From assembly GCA_022717655.1 (NCBI GenBank), contig JAIIAN010000194.1, forward strand, positions 1 through 5,468: a stretch of DNA of 5,468 nucleotides, in the 5' to 3' direction. Under the pieces are notes generated by a model, which did no database searches, was not told where the DNA came from, and saw nothing but the letters and a program-made list of their open reading frames with translations. The position numbers and the translations under genes are program-made. The DNA is from Bacillota bacterium (GTDB taxonomy: Bacteria; Bacillota; Clostridia; Lachnospirales; Lachnospiraceae). Positions 1 to 5,468 of this stretch are shown one piece after another. Numbering within the stretch: position 1 is the first letter of the stretch; every line of letters starts with the position of its first letter.

Positions 1-1
1 A

Positions 2-370
2 TTAGTAGATATTCTTACTGAGTTTAGTAATAAAAAGATAATTGATTGTATCCAGTTCATAATGTTGATTGCAGATCTTAAAAATAAGGCGTCATTTGTG
101 TTAGGACAAACACATATTCGTCTCGGTGAAGAGGGTTTTGCTCAAAGTTATTTCAATAAAAACATTGACTCAAATAATGTTCTACGTTCTAAATTAGAGT
201 TTTTAGTTAAAACAGGTGCGCTTAGCCCTCATGTGATAACTGAAAAGGATTTTTTAATTTTTAAAAATGGCGTAGATAATGTTCCCACTACCTACGCCAT
301 TTCTCATTACATCTTTGAAATATTTACTCCATTTTCTTTCAATCTTTACTCCAAATTTACTCCATTTTAA
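2..370 (+). CDS. Unrecognised protein, C-terminal fragment, open at the left edge
   Basis: The frame is open from the first full codon at position 2 to the TAA at 368-370, so the real start is probably outside the window; the ATG at 62 has no ribosome binding site worth the name. I do not recognise the family. Residues coded up to about position 263 look protein-like: amphipathic, mixed charge, with a stretch reading NVLRSKLEFLVKTGAL then SPHVITEKDFLIF that could be a helix followed by a small beta wing, as in winged-helix folds (inference only). The last third, coded by about 265-370, is rich in Phe, Tyr and Thr and runs through a perfect stem-loop and an array of 11-bp repeats, so it looks like translated noncoding DNA. 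A one-base slip in the T-run at 250-255 would end the protein at a nearby TAA before the hairpin. GC is about 30%, well below leuS, consistent with acquired DNA. It is convergent with leuS. Confidence 0.4.
   Translation, partial: LVDILTEFSNKKIIDCIQFIMLIADLKNKASFVLGQTHIRLGEEGFAQSYFNKNIDSNNVLRSKLEFLVKTGALSPHVITEKDFLIFKNGVDNVPTTYAISHYIFEIFTPFSFNLYSKFTPF
265..302. terminator. Stem-loop, probable terminator, better on the minus strand
   Basis: AAATGGCGTAG at 265-275 is the exact reverse complement of CTACGCCATTT at 292-302, an 11-bp stem with a 16-nt loop. On the minus strand the stem is followed directly by a T-rich run (reverse complement of 257-267), giving a usable intrinsic terminator for transcription arriving from leuS. 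On the plus strand the downstream tract is only moderately U-rich, so termination of the left-hand gene is weaker. It sits inside the open frame that ends at 370, one reason to doubt the last part of that frame. Confidence 0.6.
323..366 (-). repeat. 11-bp phased direct repeats, candidate integrase arm-type sites
   Basis: Four abutting 11-bp units are visible: TTTACTCCATT (323-333), a degenerate TTCTTTCAATC (334-344), TTTACTCCAAA (345-355) and TTTACTCCATT (356-366). The three good copies share TTTACTCCA at start-to-start distances of 22 and 11 bp, so they lie on one face of the helix. On the minus strand each reads TGGAGTAAA. From memory, Tn916 integrase DR2 arm sites contain AGTAGTAAAT, so these resemble arm-type sites bound by the N-terminal domain of that integrase family. 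The resemblance and phasing are seen directly; the role as an element end is inference. No integrase gene is in view. Confidence 0.5.
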
Positions 371-484
371 AAATTTGTTACGATATTTTGCGGTATTCTA
401 CGATACCTTTTCTTTGAAGAAAAATGTCTGCAAACCTTGATTTTCAGCGAACTTTTCAATATTTCCAAGCACTTTATTCTGTTG
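371..484. other. Gene-free junction between putative element and leuS, possible attachment core
   Basis: No credible gene is visible here. It contains a repeated TACGATA (379-385 and 399-405), an inverted repeat GGTAT (392-396) / ATACC (403-407) around a 6-nt centre, and a near palindrome TTTTCTT (408-414) TG AAGAAAA (417-423). Inverted half-sites around 6-8 nt are the usual architecture of a tyrosine recombinase core, and this segment lies between the arm-like repeats and the end of leuS. Which dyad, if any, is the crossover site cannot be decided from one end of an element. Confidence 0.3.
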
Positions 485-500
485 TGAGAATTTCTTCTCA
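485..500 (-). terminator. Short hairpin right after leuS, incomplete terminator
   Basis: On the minus strand TGAGAA and TTCTCA form a 6-bp stem closed by a GAAA tetraloop, beginning one base after the leuS stop codon. No U-tract follows (the next bases read CACAACAG), so by itself it is a poor intrinsic terminator and may only protect the 3' end. The better leftward terminator is the 265-302 stem-loop. Confidence 0.3.
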
Positions 501-501
501 A

Positions 502-2916
502 TTATTTTGCAACAATGTTAATAATCTTCTTCGGAACATAAATCTCTTTGATAATATTTCCTGTCAGTTTATCTGCGATTGCAGCTTTTCCTGCTTCAAT
601 TGCTTCTTCTTTTGTTGCTTCTGCAGAAATGCTGATAACTGCTTTTGTCTTTCCGTTAATCTGTACCGGAATTTCAATTTCGTCATCTTTCATTGCTTCT
701 TCATCTGCTGCCGGCCACTGTGTATGGAATACAGAGTCTGTGTGACCATATTCTGCCCATAATTCTTCTGTGATATGTGGAGCAAATGGTGCAAGCAGTT
801 TTACAAATGTCTCGATTGTTTCTTTATCGATTCCACCTGTTTTCTTTGCAAGTTCAATTAATTTATTGTTATATTCCATGAATCCGGAAATAACAGTATT
901 TAAGCTGAAGCTTTCCAGACGCTGTGTGATATCATATACCAGTTTATGGCGCAGTTTTATCATTTCTTTTGTCTCAGCAACGCCTGCTTCTTTGCTGTCC
1001 ATAGCCAGTTTCCAGAAACGATTTAAGAAACGGTAAACACCGTCAATTCCTCTGTCATCCCATTCTGCATCTAATTCCGGCGGTCCTACAAAGAGTTCAT
1101 ACAGTCTCAAGGAGTCACAGCCGTAATCTCTTACTAAATCATCCGGAGATACTACATTTCCTTTTGATTTACTCATCTTGATACCGTTTTTACCAGTAAT
1201 CATACCCTGATTGAACAGTTTGTGGAATGGTTCATCAAAGTCAATTACTCCGATATCATACAAGAATTTTGTATAGAAACGGGAATATAACAGATGCAGT
1301 ACTGCATGTTCTACTCCACCGATATACATATCTACTGGAAGATATTTATCTGCTTTTTCTTTTGAAACTAATTCTTCGTTGTTTTTGTTATCTACATAAC
1401 GCAGGAAATACCAAGAAGAACCAGCCCACTGAGGCATAGTATTGGTTTCACGTTTTGCAGGCGCACCACAAACCGGACAAGTTGTATTTACCCATTCGTC
1501 AATTGCAGCAAGTGGAGATTCTCCTGTACCTGTTGGCTCGTAAGATTCTACTTCCGGTAAAGTTAATGGAAGCTGGTCTTCCGGAACCGGTACATTTCCG
1601 CAATGAGGACAATGGATAATCGGAATTGGTTCACCCCAGTAACGCTGACGGGAGAATACCCAGTCACGCAGTTTGTAGTTTACGGTTTTTCTTCCGAATC
1701 CCATTTTTTCAATCATAGCCGGTGCTTCTTTTTTCAATACAGAAGATTCCATACCATTCCATTCGCCGGAATTAATCATTGTTCCAACTGCATCAGTATA
1801 AGCCTCAGTCATGTTTTCAATTTCTTTTCCATCTTTTGCGATAACCTGAATAATCGGGATATCGAATTTCTTTGCAAATTCAAAGTCACGGTCATCATGA
1901 GCCGGTACACACATAATTGCACCTGTACCATAATCAGCCAGTACATAATCAGAAAGCCAGATTGGAACTTTCTTTCCATTTAATGGGTTGATTGCATAAC
2001 TTCCTGTAAATACACCTGTTTTTTCTTTGTCCTGCAGACGGTCAACATTTGATTTCATAGAGGAATCATAAATATATTTTTCTACTGCTTCTTTTGTTTC
2101 TTCTGTTGCAAGAGATGCAGCCAGTTTATGTTCCGGAGCTAATACCATAAAGGTTGCACCATGTAAGGTATCCGGTCTTGTTGTATAAACCGTAATGTTA
2201 TCTTCTCTTCCATCAACCTTGAAGTCAACTTCTGCACCATAGGATTTTCCAATCCAGTCAGACTGCATTTTCTTAACTTTTTCCGGCCAATCCAATTTAT
2301 CCAAATCGGATAACAGACGATCAGCATATTTTGTGATACGAAGCATCCACTGACGAAGATTTTTCTTTGTTACAGTCGCTCCGCATCGTTCACAGCATCC
2401 ATTTACTACTTCTTCATTTGCAAGACCTGTTTTACAGGACGGACACCAGTTAATCGGGAATTCTTTTTCGTAAGCAAGACCTTCTTTAAACATTTTTACA
2501 AAAATCCACTGTGTCCATTTGTAGAAATTCGGGTCTGTTGTATTTACTTCTCTATCCCAGTCATAAATCGCTGCGATATCATTAATCTGTCTCTTAATAT
2601 TTGCAATATTCTGTGCTGTTGATTTTGCCGGATGTACACCCATTTTGATTGCATAGTTTTCAGCCGGAAGACCAAATGCATCCCATCCCATTGGATGAAT
2701 CAGGTAATAACCCTGCATCATTTTATAACGGCTCCATACGTCAGAGATAACATATCCTCTCCAGTGTCCTACATGAAGTCCATTTCCTGACGGATATGGG
2801 AACATATCCAGACAATAATATTTCGGCTTTTTACCGTCATCTACGTTTACCGGTTTTGCTTCCCAGTTTTCTCTCCATTTCTGTTCAATTGCCTTATGAT
2901 TATAAGGTACTGCCAT
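502..2916 (-). CDS. leuS: Leucyl-tRNA synthetase
   Basis: Class Ia aminoacyl-tRNA synthetase that joins leucine to tRNA-Leu in the cytoplasm using ATP. Complete at 804 residues, the usual bacterial length. In order: the HIGH-type signature HVGH at residues 48-51 within PYPSGNGLHVGHWRGY; zinc-type pairs CPSC (158-161) and CERC (175-178); the CP1 editing domain with TTRPDT at 245-250 (equivalent to the threonine-rich site that clears mischarged tRNA) and the GTGAIMCVPAHDDRD stretch at 330-344 carrying the conserved editing aspartate; CPHC (436-439) and CPVC (480-483) as a second zinc module; SWYFLRY (501-507); KMSKS at 580-584; then the helical anticodon-binding domain and a small C-terminal domain ending in IVAK. 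The start is fixed by AGGAGG at 2925-2930, 8 nt upstream of the ATG. The gene is preceded by its own promoter and a T-box leader. All catalytic and editing motifs are intact, so it should be functional. Confidence 0.98.
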   Translation of the reverse strand: MAVPYNHKAIEQKWRENWEAKPVNVDDGKKPKYYCLDMFPYPSGNGLHVGHWRGYVISDVWSRYKMMQGYYLIHPMGWDAFGLPAENYAIKMGVHPAKSTAQNIANIKRQINDIAAIYDWDREVNTTDPNFYKWTQWIFVKMFKEGLAYEKEFPINWCPSCKTGLANEEVVNGCCERCGATVTKKNLRQWMLRITKYADRLLSDLDKLDWPEKVKKMQSDWIGKSYGAEVDFKVDGREDNITVYTTRPDTLHGATFMVLAPEHKLAASLATEETKEAVEKYIYDSSMKSNVDRLQDKEKTGVFTGSYAINPLNGKKVPIWLSDYVLADYGTGAIMCVPAHDDRDFEFAKKFDIPIIQVIAKDGKEIENMTEAYTDAVGTMINSGEWNGMESSVLKKEAPAMIEKMGFGRKTVNYKLRDWVFSRQRYWGEPIPIIHCPHCGNVPVPEDQLPLTLPEVESYEPTGTGESPLAAIDEWVNTTCPVCGAPAKRETNTMPQWAGSSWYFLRYVDNKNNEELVSKEKADKYLPVDMYIGGVEHAVLHLLYSRFYTKFLYDIGVIDFDEPFHKLFNQGMITGKNGIKMSKSKGNVVSPDDLVRDYGCDSLRLYELFVGPPELDAEWDDRGIDGVYRFLNRFWKLAMDSKEAGVAETKEMIKLRHKLVYDITQRLESFSLNTVISGFMEYNNKLIELAKKTGGIDKETIETFVKLLAPFAPHITEELWAEYGHTDSVFHTQWPAADEEAMKDDEIEIPVQINGKTKAVISISAEATKEEAIEAGKAAIADKLTGNIIKEIYVPKKIINIVAK

Positions 2917-3000
2917 TGTTGTTTCCTCCTAATTGTTATTATGTGCTTTCAAAGTCCTTTACTAACTATAAAAAGACTCCGAGAATACATTATTTACCAT

Positions 3001-3306
3001 GAAATAAAAAAGACCCTTTTGTCACTAAACTTTTAGAGACGAAAGGGTCTTAGATTCATTCCGTGGTACCACTCTAATTCATCTGTATCTCTATATCTAC
3101 AGATGCACTCATTGATTCTGTAACGGGAACTCCCGCCTTTTCTTACTAAGAAATCTTTCTGTTCTGTAAAGGGACTCCAAGGCCAGTTCCACATTTCTTC
3201 TCACTGCCTTTCACCTGCCGGCAGCTCTCTGTATTAAAGGACAATGTGTACTCTTCCTCTTCAATGTTTTTTTCATGTTTCAGAGTATTTTCTACTCTCT
3301 TTAACT
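3001..3306 (-). ncRNA. T-box riboswitch leader of leuS
   Basis: Cis-acting transcript leader in which uncharged tRNA pairs with a specifier codon in stem I and with the T-box bulge, stabilising an antiterminator. Visible parts in order of transcription: a small 5' hairpin AGAGTA/TACTCT (3293-3298 with 3282-3287); the stem I start GAGGAAGAGTA (about 3249-3259), with the AGTA typical of the specifier-loop turn; an AGAGAG bulge and a CTGCC/GGCAG distal stem; the returning strand GGAACTGGCCTTGGAG (3175-3190) holding the specifier; a GCGGG/CCCGT stem III-like hairpin (3124-3136 region); an 8-bp hairpin CATCTGTA/TACAGATG (3098-3105 with 3080-3087); the T-box AGAGTGGTACCACGGA (3060-3075) flanked by TTAGA/TCTAA that can close the antiterminator; and the terminator. 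Leucine codons occur in the specifier segment, matching the downstream leuS. Confidence 0.95.
3005..3051 (-). terminator. T-box regulated intrinsic terminator
   Basis: On the minus strand AAGACCCTTT (3042-3051) pairs with AAAGGGTCTT (3010-3019), a perfect 10-bp stem that can extend inward through GTC/GAC and CTAA/TTAG pairs, followed by a six-U tract (3006-3011, partly shared with the stem). The 5' edge of the stem overlaps the TCTAA half of the candidate antiterminator (3050-3054), so the two structures exclude each other. It lies about 90 nt ahead of the leuS start and is the OFF state when tRNA-Leu is charged. Confidence 0.93.
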
Positions 3307-3312
3307 ATTGTT

Positions 3313-3341
3313 ATTCTACCCAGAACCCTTGTATTTGTCAA
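3313..3341 (-). promoter_or_regulatory. Sigma-A type promoter of leuS
   Basis: On the minus strand a perfect -35 TTGACA (3336-3341) is followed after exactly 17 bp by TAGAAT (3313-3318), one mismatch from the -10 consensus. A purine start at about 3306 would place the T-box stem I within the first 60 nt of the transcript. It lies just 21 bp beyond the stop codon of the upstream membrane-protein gene. Confidence 0.88.
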
Positions 3342-3362
3342 GTAAGAATCCAAAAAACCACT

Positions 3363-4955
3363 TTATTTTATTCCAAGAACCACATTTGCCGGTGAATCTT
3401 CACTATATTCCAGAGTAATCTCATCTCCCACATCATAAGTCACAATTTCCGGATAATCCACGACCGGCACATCATAAACCTCATCGCTTTCTTCCAATGC
3501 CAGATAAAAATGAGAATTTCCATCAATGACCGCCTGTCCAATTCTCTTGATTTTTCCACTGATTTCATTTGTTCCTGTACTGTTTTTGTCTGTTGAAGTA
3601 ATTCCATTAGAGGCAAGCAGTTTGACATAAGCTTTCTCACACTCTGATACGCTATCACCGATTGCAACATTTTGATATTTCTGAATATTCACCATCGCAT
3701 ATTTTTTCACCAGACCGGCTCCATCTTTAAGCGCCATAAAATACGTCGGTTCATTTGAAATATTTAACAACAGTGGAAAGGCTGCCGTATATTTTAAGTT
3801 CTGTACCTGTCCTTCTGCCGATTCCATTGCGGAATATTCTTCTGCTCCTGCACAGGAATAATATCTGGTTTCCATTGTACGCTGATTCATTAATACAAAT
3901 CCAACATTGGAACGGTCTCCACTTACTGATGTGATTCCGGTGTAAACCCATACATCATCTTCAAGTGCCAGATAATTATATCCATCCGTTGTCTTTAAAC
4001 AGCCTTTCTGACCCAGCACACTGTTAAAAAATCCATTCTTTAATGTTCCATGATAATTATATAAATCAATTAATAAATCAGCCGGATAAGCACGGTCTAC
4101 CCACTGCGGGCAGTCTTTTATTTTGTACTCTTTTGTTTCACCGGTAATTGCATTACAAAGTACCACTTTTCCAATGGTCTGTCCGCCAAACAAACCAATA
4201 TTAAATTTTTTCACCGGACAAATCCAGTATGGTACTCCCTCATCATTAATTTCAAAGCTTAACTGGTCAAACATATAGGTCGGATAACGAAAACGAAGAT
4301 GACGATAAATATTTCGATTAAACAATTCGGATTCCGAATATTTAATTCCTTTTTCTAATTTTACCAGTTCCGTATTCTGTGTTGCCATATCAATCCGAAT
4401 ATAAGCCGGAATCCCATCTTTTTGATTCGTCAGCCATTTAATTGCATTTGCATACACAAGTGGTGTAACACGATACGGCTGTCCCTGATAATTAATTTGA
4501 GAATACAAATCACTGACCTCAAACTGAGAAACCATATCTACCATACTTCCCATTTTTCGATTTCCAAGTAATACTGCGGAATCCTTATCCAAAAGCGGAA
4601 TCTGGTTAAAACTAATCTCTTTAATATCTTCTGTAAAATCCCGCTCTTCTGGTGTTACAAGATTCTGATATTTTTTTGCGTTGATAATCGGGGAAGAAAG
4701 CAGAGAACCTGCCGCATATACTGCAATAATAACAAGGATTAAGGTAACACCTGCCTTGATACCTTTGCTCTGCTTTAATTGAACTGTCCCATAAAATCTT
4801 TTCCGGACTGCATAAACAACCAGAATTATTCCAATTACTGCGACAAGGAAAAACCAAAATCCACTCTCATGGATGTTGATTGCAGGCAGTTCAATATAAT
4901 AATATAAAAACGCCAGCAAAAGAACGGCAATTCCCGCTAATACTTTCTTTTTCAT
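3363..4955 (-). CDS. Uncharacterised membrane-anchored protein with large C-terminal domain
   Basis: A 530-residue protein with three predicted membrane segments at the N-terminus: about 4-22 (after MKKK), 33-50 and 68-87. The remaining roughly 440 residues are soluble and, by the positive-inside pattern (MKKK, and RKR at 51-53 followed by KQSKGIK), probably lie outside the membrane. The stretch YWICPVKKFNIGLFGGQ followed by GKVVLCNAITGETKEY (about 243-277) resembles a PepSY-like unit, where a strand ends in a 'D/N-A-x-T-G-E' turn; this is inference. Long conserved-looking blocks follow, such as QKGCLKTTDGYNYLALEDDVW (split near 316-336) and AGAEEYSAMESAEGQVQNL (369-387). I recall similar proteins in Firmicutes without an established function. 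The start is supported by AAAGGA (4966-4971) 10 nt upstream of the ATG. No enzyme motif is recognised. It has its own upstream intergenic gap after the EF-G terminator, and no terminator before the leuS promoter. Confidence 0.85.
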   Translation of the reverse strand: MKKKVLAGIAVLLLAFLYYYIELPAINIHESGFWFFLVAVIGIILVVYAVRKRFYGTVQLKQSKGIKAGVTLILVIIAVYAAGSLLSSPIINAKKYQNLVTPEERDFTEDIKEISFNQIPLLDKDSAVLLGNRKMGSMVDMVSQFEVSDLYSQINYQGQPYRVTPLVYANAIKWLTNQKDGIPAYIRIDMATQNTELVKLEKGIKYSESELFNRNIYRHLRFRYPTYMFDQLSFEINDEGVPYWICPVKKFNIGLFGGQTIGKVVLCNAITGETKEYKIKDCPQWVDRAYPADLLIDLYNYHGTLKNGFFNSVLGQKGCLKTTDGYNYLALEDDVWVYTGITSVSGDRSNVGFVLMNQRTMETRYYSCAGAEEYSAMESAEGQVQNLKYTAAFPLLLNISNEPTYFMALKDGAGLVKKYAMVNIQKYQNVAIGDSVSECEKAYVKLLASNGITSTDKNSTGTNEISGKIKRIGQAVIDGNSHFYLALEESDEVYDVPVVDYPEIVTYDVGDEITLEYSEDSPANVVLGIK

Positions 4956-4982
4956 AAATCTGAATTCCTTTCTTTTTTTGTA

Positions 4983-4998
4983 TTACGGTACAGTGTAA
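4983..4998. promoter_or_regulatory. Possible operator or promoter region of the membrane-protein gene
   Basis: Between the EF-G-like terminator and the ribosome binding site only about 40 bp remain for a promoter. A small palindrome TACA-G-TGTA lies at 4989-4997, inside a looser TTAC/GTAA dyad (4983-4998). A TAATAC that could act as -10 reads on the minus strand at about 4980-4985, but no -35 at good spacing is seen. The call is weak. Confidence 0.2.
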
Positions 4999-5008
4999 CA
5001 CAAAACAG

Positions 5009-5052
5009 AAAAAAAAGATATCCCGAAAGCCCCCACTCCTTCGAGATATCTT
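5009..5052 (-). terminator. Strong intrinsic terminator of the EF-G-like gene
   Basis: On the minus strand AAGATATC (5045-5052), a U-G wobble and CGAA pair with TTCG and GATATCTT (5015-5027), a 13-bp stem with a 12-nt loop, followed by eight T (5009-5016, the last two A/T pairs shared with the stem). It begins about 35 bp after the stop codon of the translation factor and separates its transcription from the membrane-protein gene. Confidence 0.93.
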
Positions 5053-5087
5053 CTTAAGTTTTCTTAAATTATTGTAAAGCAGTTATT

Positions 5088-5468
5088 TTAAGCGTCTGCT
5101 CCTTCTTCCTGACGAGCTTTAATTTCCTGTTCCTGAATATCAGACGGTGCCTGCTCATAACGGGCAAATTCATAAGAGAATGTTCCACTTCCACCTGTCA
5201 TGGAACGAAGGTCTGTAGAATATCCGTAAATAGAAAGCATCGGAATATCAGCTTCTACAATTGTACAGCCTTTATGCTGTGCATCTGGATTCATTCCAAG
5301 AACACGTCCTCTTCGTTTATTCAAATCGCCCATAACATCACCGGTATATTTATCCGGAACATTAATTTTCATAGAAACAATTGGCTCCAACAGGACTGGA
5401 GAGGCCTCCAAAAAGCCTTTCTTAAATGCCTGAATTGCGGCTGTTTTAAATGCCATTTCAGAAGAGTC
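5088..5468 (-). CDS. Elongation factor G-type translation factor, C-terminal part
   Basis: The frame runs off the right edge, so only the last 126 residues are seen; the first visible residues DSSEMAFKTAA are the typical end of EF-G domain IV, and the internal Met there is not the start. Then come SPVLLEPI (23-30), GDVMGDLNKRRGRVLGM (43-59) and TDLRSMTGGSGTFSYEF (85-101), which are domain V hallmarks. EF-G is the cytoplasmic GTPase that moves tRNA and mRNA on the ribosome; the GTPase domain lies outside the window. Compared with canonical FusA, which I recall as having TDLRSKTQGRGTYSMEF and an EMFGYAT segment, this one has SMTGGSGTFSYEF, SIYGYST and an insertion-like NPDAQHKGC near 60-68. It may therefore be the EF-G paralogue found beside FusA in many Clostridia rather than FusA itself, so no symbol is given. 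It is followed by its own strong terminator. Confidence 0.93.
   Translation of the reverse strand, partial: DSSEMAFKTAAIQAFKKGFLEASPVLLEPIVSMKINVPDKYTGDVMGDLNKRRGRVLGMNPDAQHKGCTIVEADIPMLSIYGYSTDLRSMTGGSGTFSYEFARYEQAPSDIQEQEIKARQEEGADA

Noticed and set aside
424..1036. Plus-strand open frames overlapping the end of leuS
   Set aside because: They are antisense to an intact leuS, have Cys/Phe-rich or low-complexity translations and no ribosome binding sites.
1227..2327. Further open frames inside leuS on both strands
   Set aside because: They are out-of-frame shadows of a gene with all family motifs intact.
2962..3000. Twelve-codon upstream ORF in the leuS leader after the T-box terminator
   Set aside because: It has an ATG and stop but no convincing ribosome binding site and no leucine codons, so there is no reason to see a leader peptide.
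2796..3002. Plus-strand frame across the leuS start and leader
   Set aside because: It is antisense to the leuS N-terminus and the T-box leader, with no translation signal.
3080..3105. 8-bp hairpin CATCTGTA/TACAGATG as an independent regulatory element
   Set aside because: It lies between stem III and the T-box motif and is best explained as part of the T-box leader fold.
3440..4857. Alternative minus-strand frames inside the membrane-protein gene
   Set aside because: They are shorter, lack ribosome binding sites and have implausible composition compared with the 530-residue frame.
1..5468. CRISPR array, tRNA gene or novel defence system
   Set aside because: No spaced repeats of CRISPR length, no tRNA-like cloverleaf and no nuclease, helicase or toxin-antitoxin pair could be supported; the only accessory signal is the left-hand putative element end.

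Overview
The window looks like a piece of a low-GC Clostridia chromosome, most likely Lachnospiraceae. The basis is the style of the leucyl-tRNA synthetase, the T-box leader in front of it, the EF-G-like C-terminus and the strong AGGAGG ribosome binding sites. This is a family-level impression from protein style, not a database match.

Right and central part (about 485-5468): three genes read leftward on the minus strand. From right to left they are the C-terminal end of an EF-G-type translation factor (cut by the window edge) with a strong intrinsic terminator, a 530-residue uncharacterised membrane-anchored protein, and a complete leuS. Between the membrane gene and leuS lies a well-defined control region: a consensus sigma-A promoter with 17-bp spacing, then a T-box riboswitch of about 300 nt with stem I, leucine-compatible specifier, T-box motif and terminator. 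Uncharged tRNA-Leu is expected to switch leuS on. The membrane gene has no visible terminator of its own, so its transcript may run into the leuS leader and be gated by the same T-box.

Left part (1 to about 480): a different kind of DNA. By hand count it is about 30% GC over positions 1-420, against about 42% in a sample row of leuS. It holds the end of an unrecognised plus-strand reading frame that enters from outside the window, a strong stem-loop, and an array of 11-bp phased direct repeats (TTTACTCCA cores). On the minus strand these read GGAGTAAA and resemble arm-type binding sites of Tn916-family tyrosine integrases. Several dyads follow before the leuS stop codon. My reading, as inference, is that this is one end of an integrated mobile element or genomic island whose junction lies just downstream of leuS.

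There is no CRISPR array, tRNA, rRNA, insertion-sequence transposase or recognisable defence operon in the window. The most interesting points are the putative element end next to leuS and the uncharacterised membrane protein.
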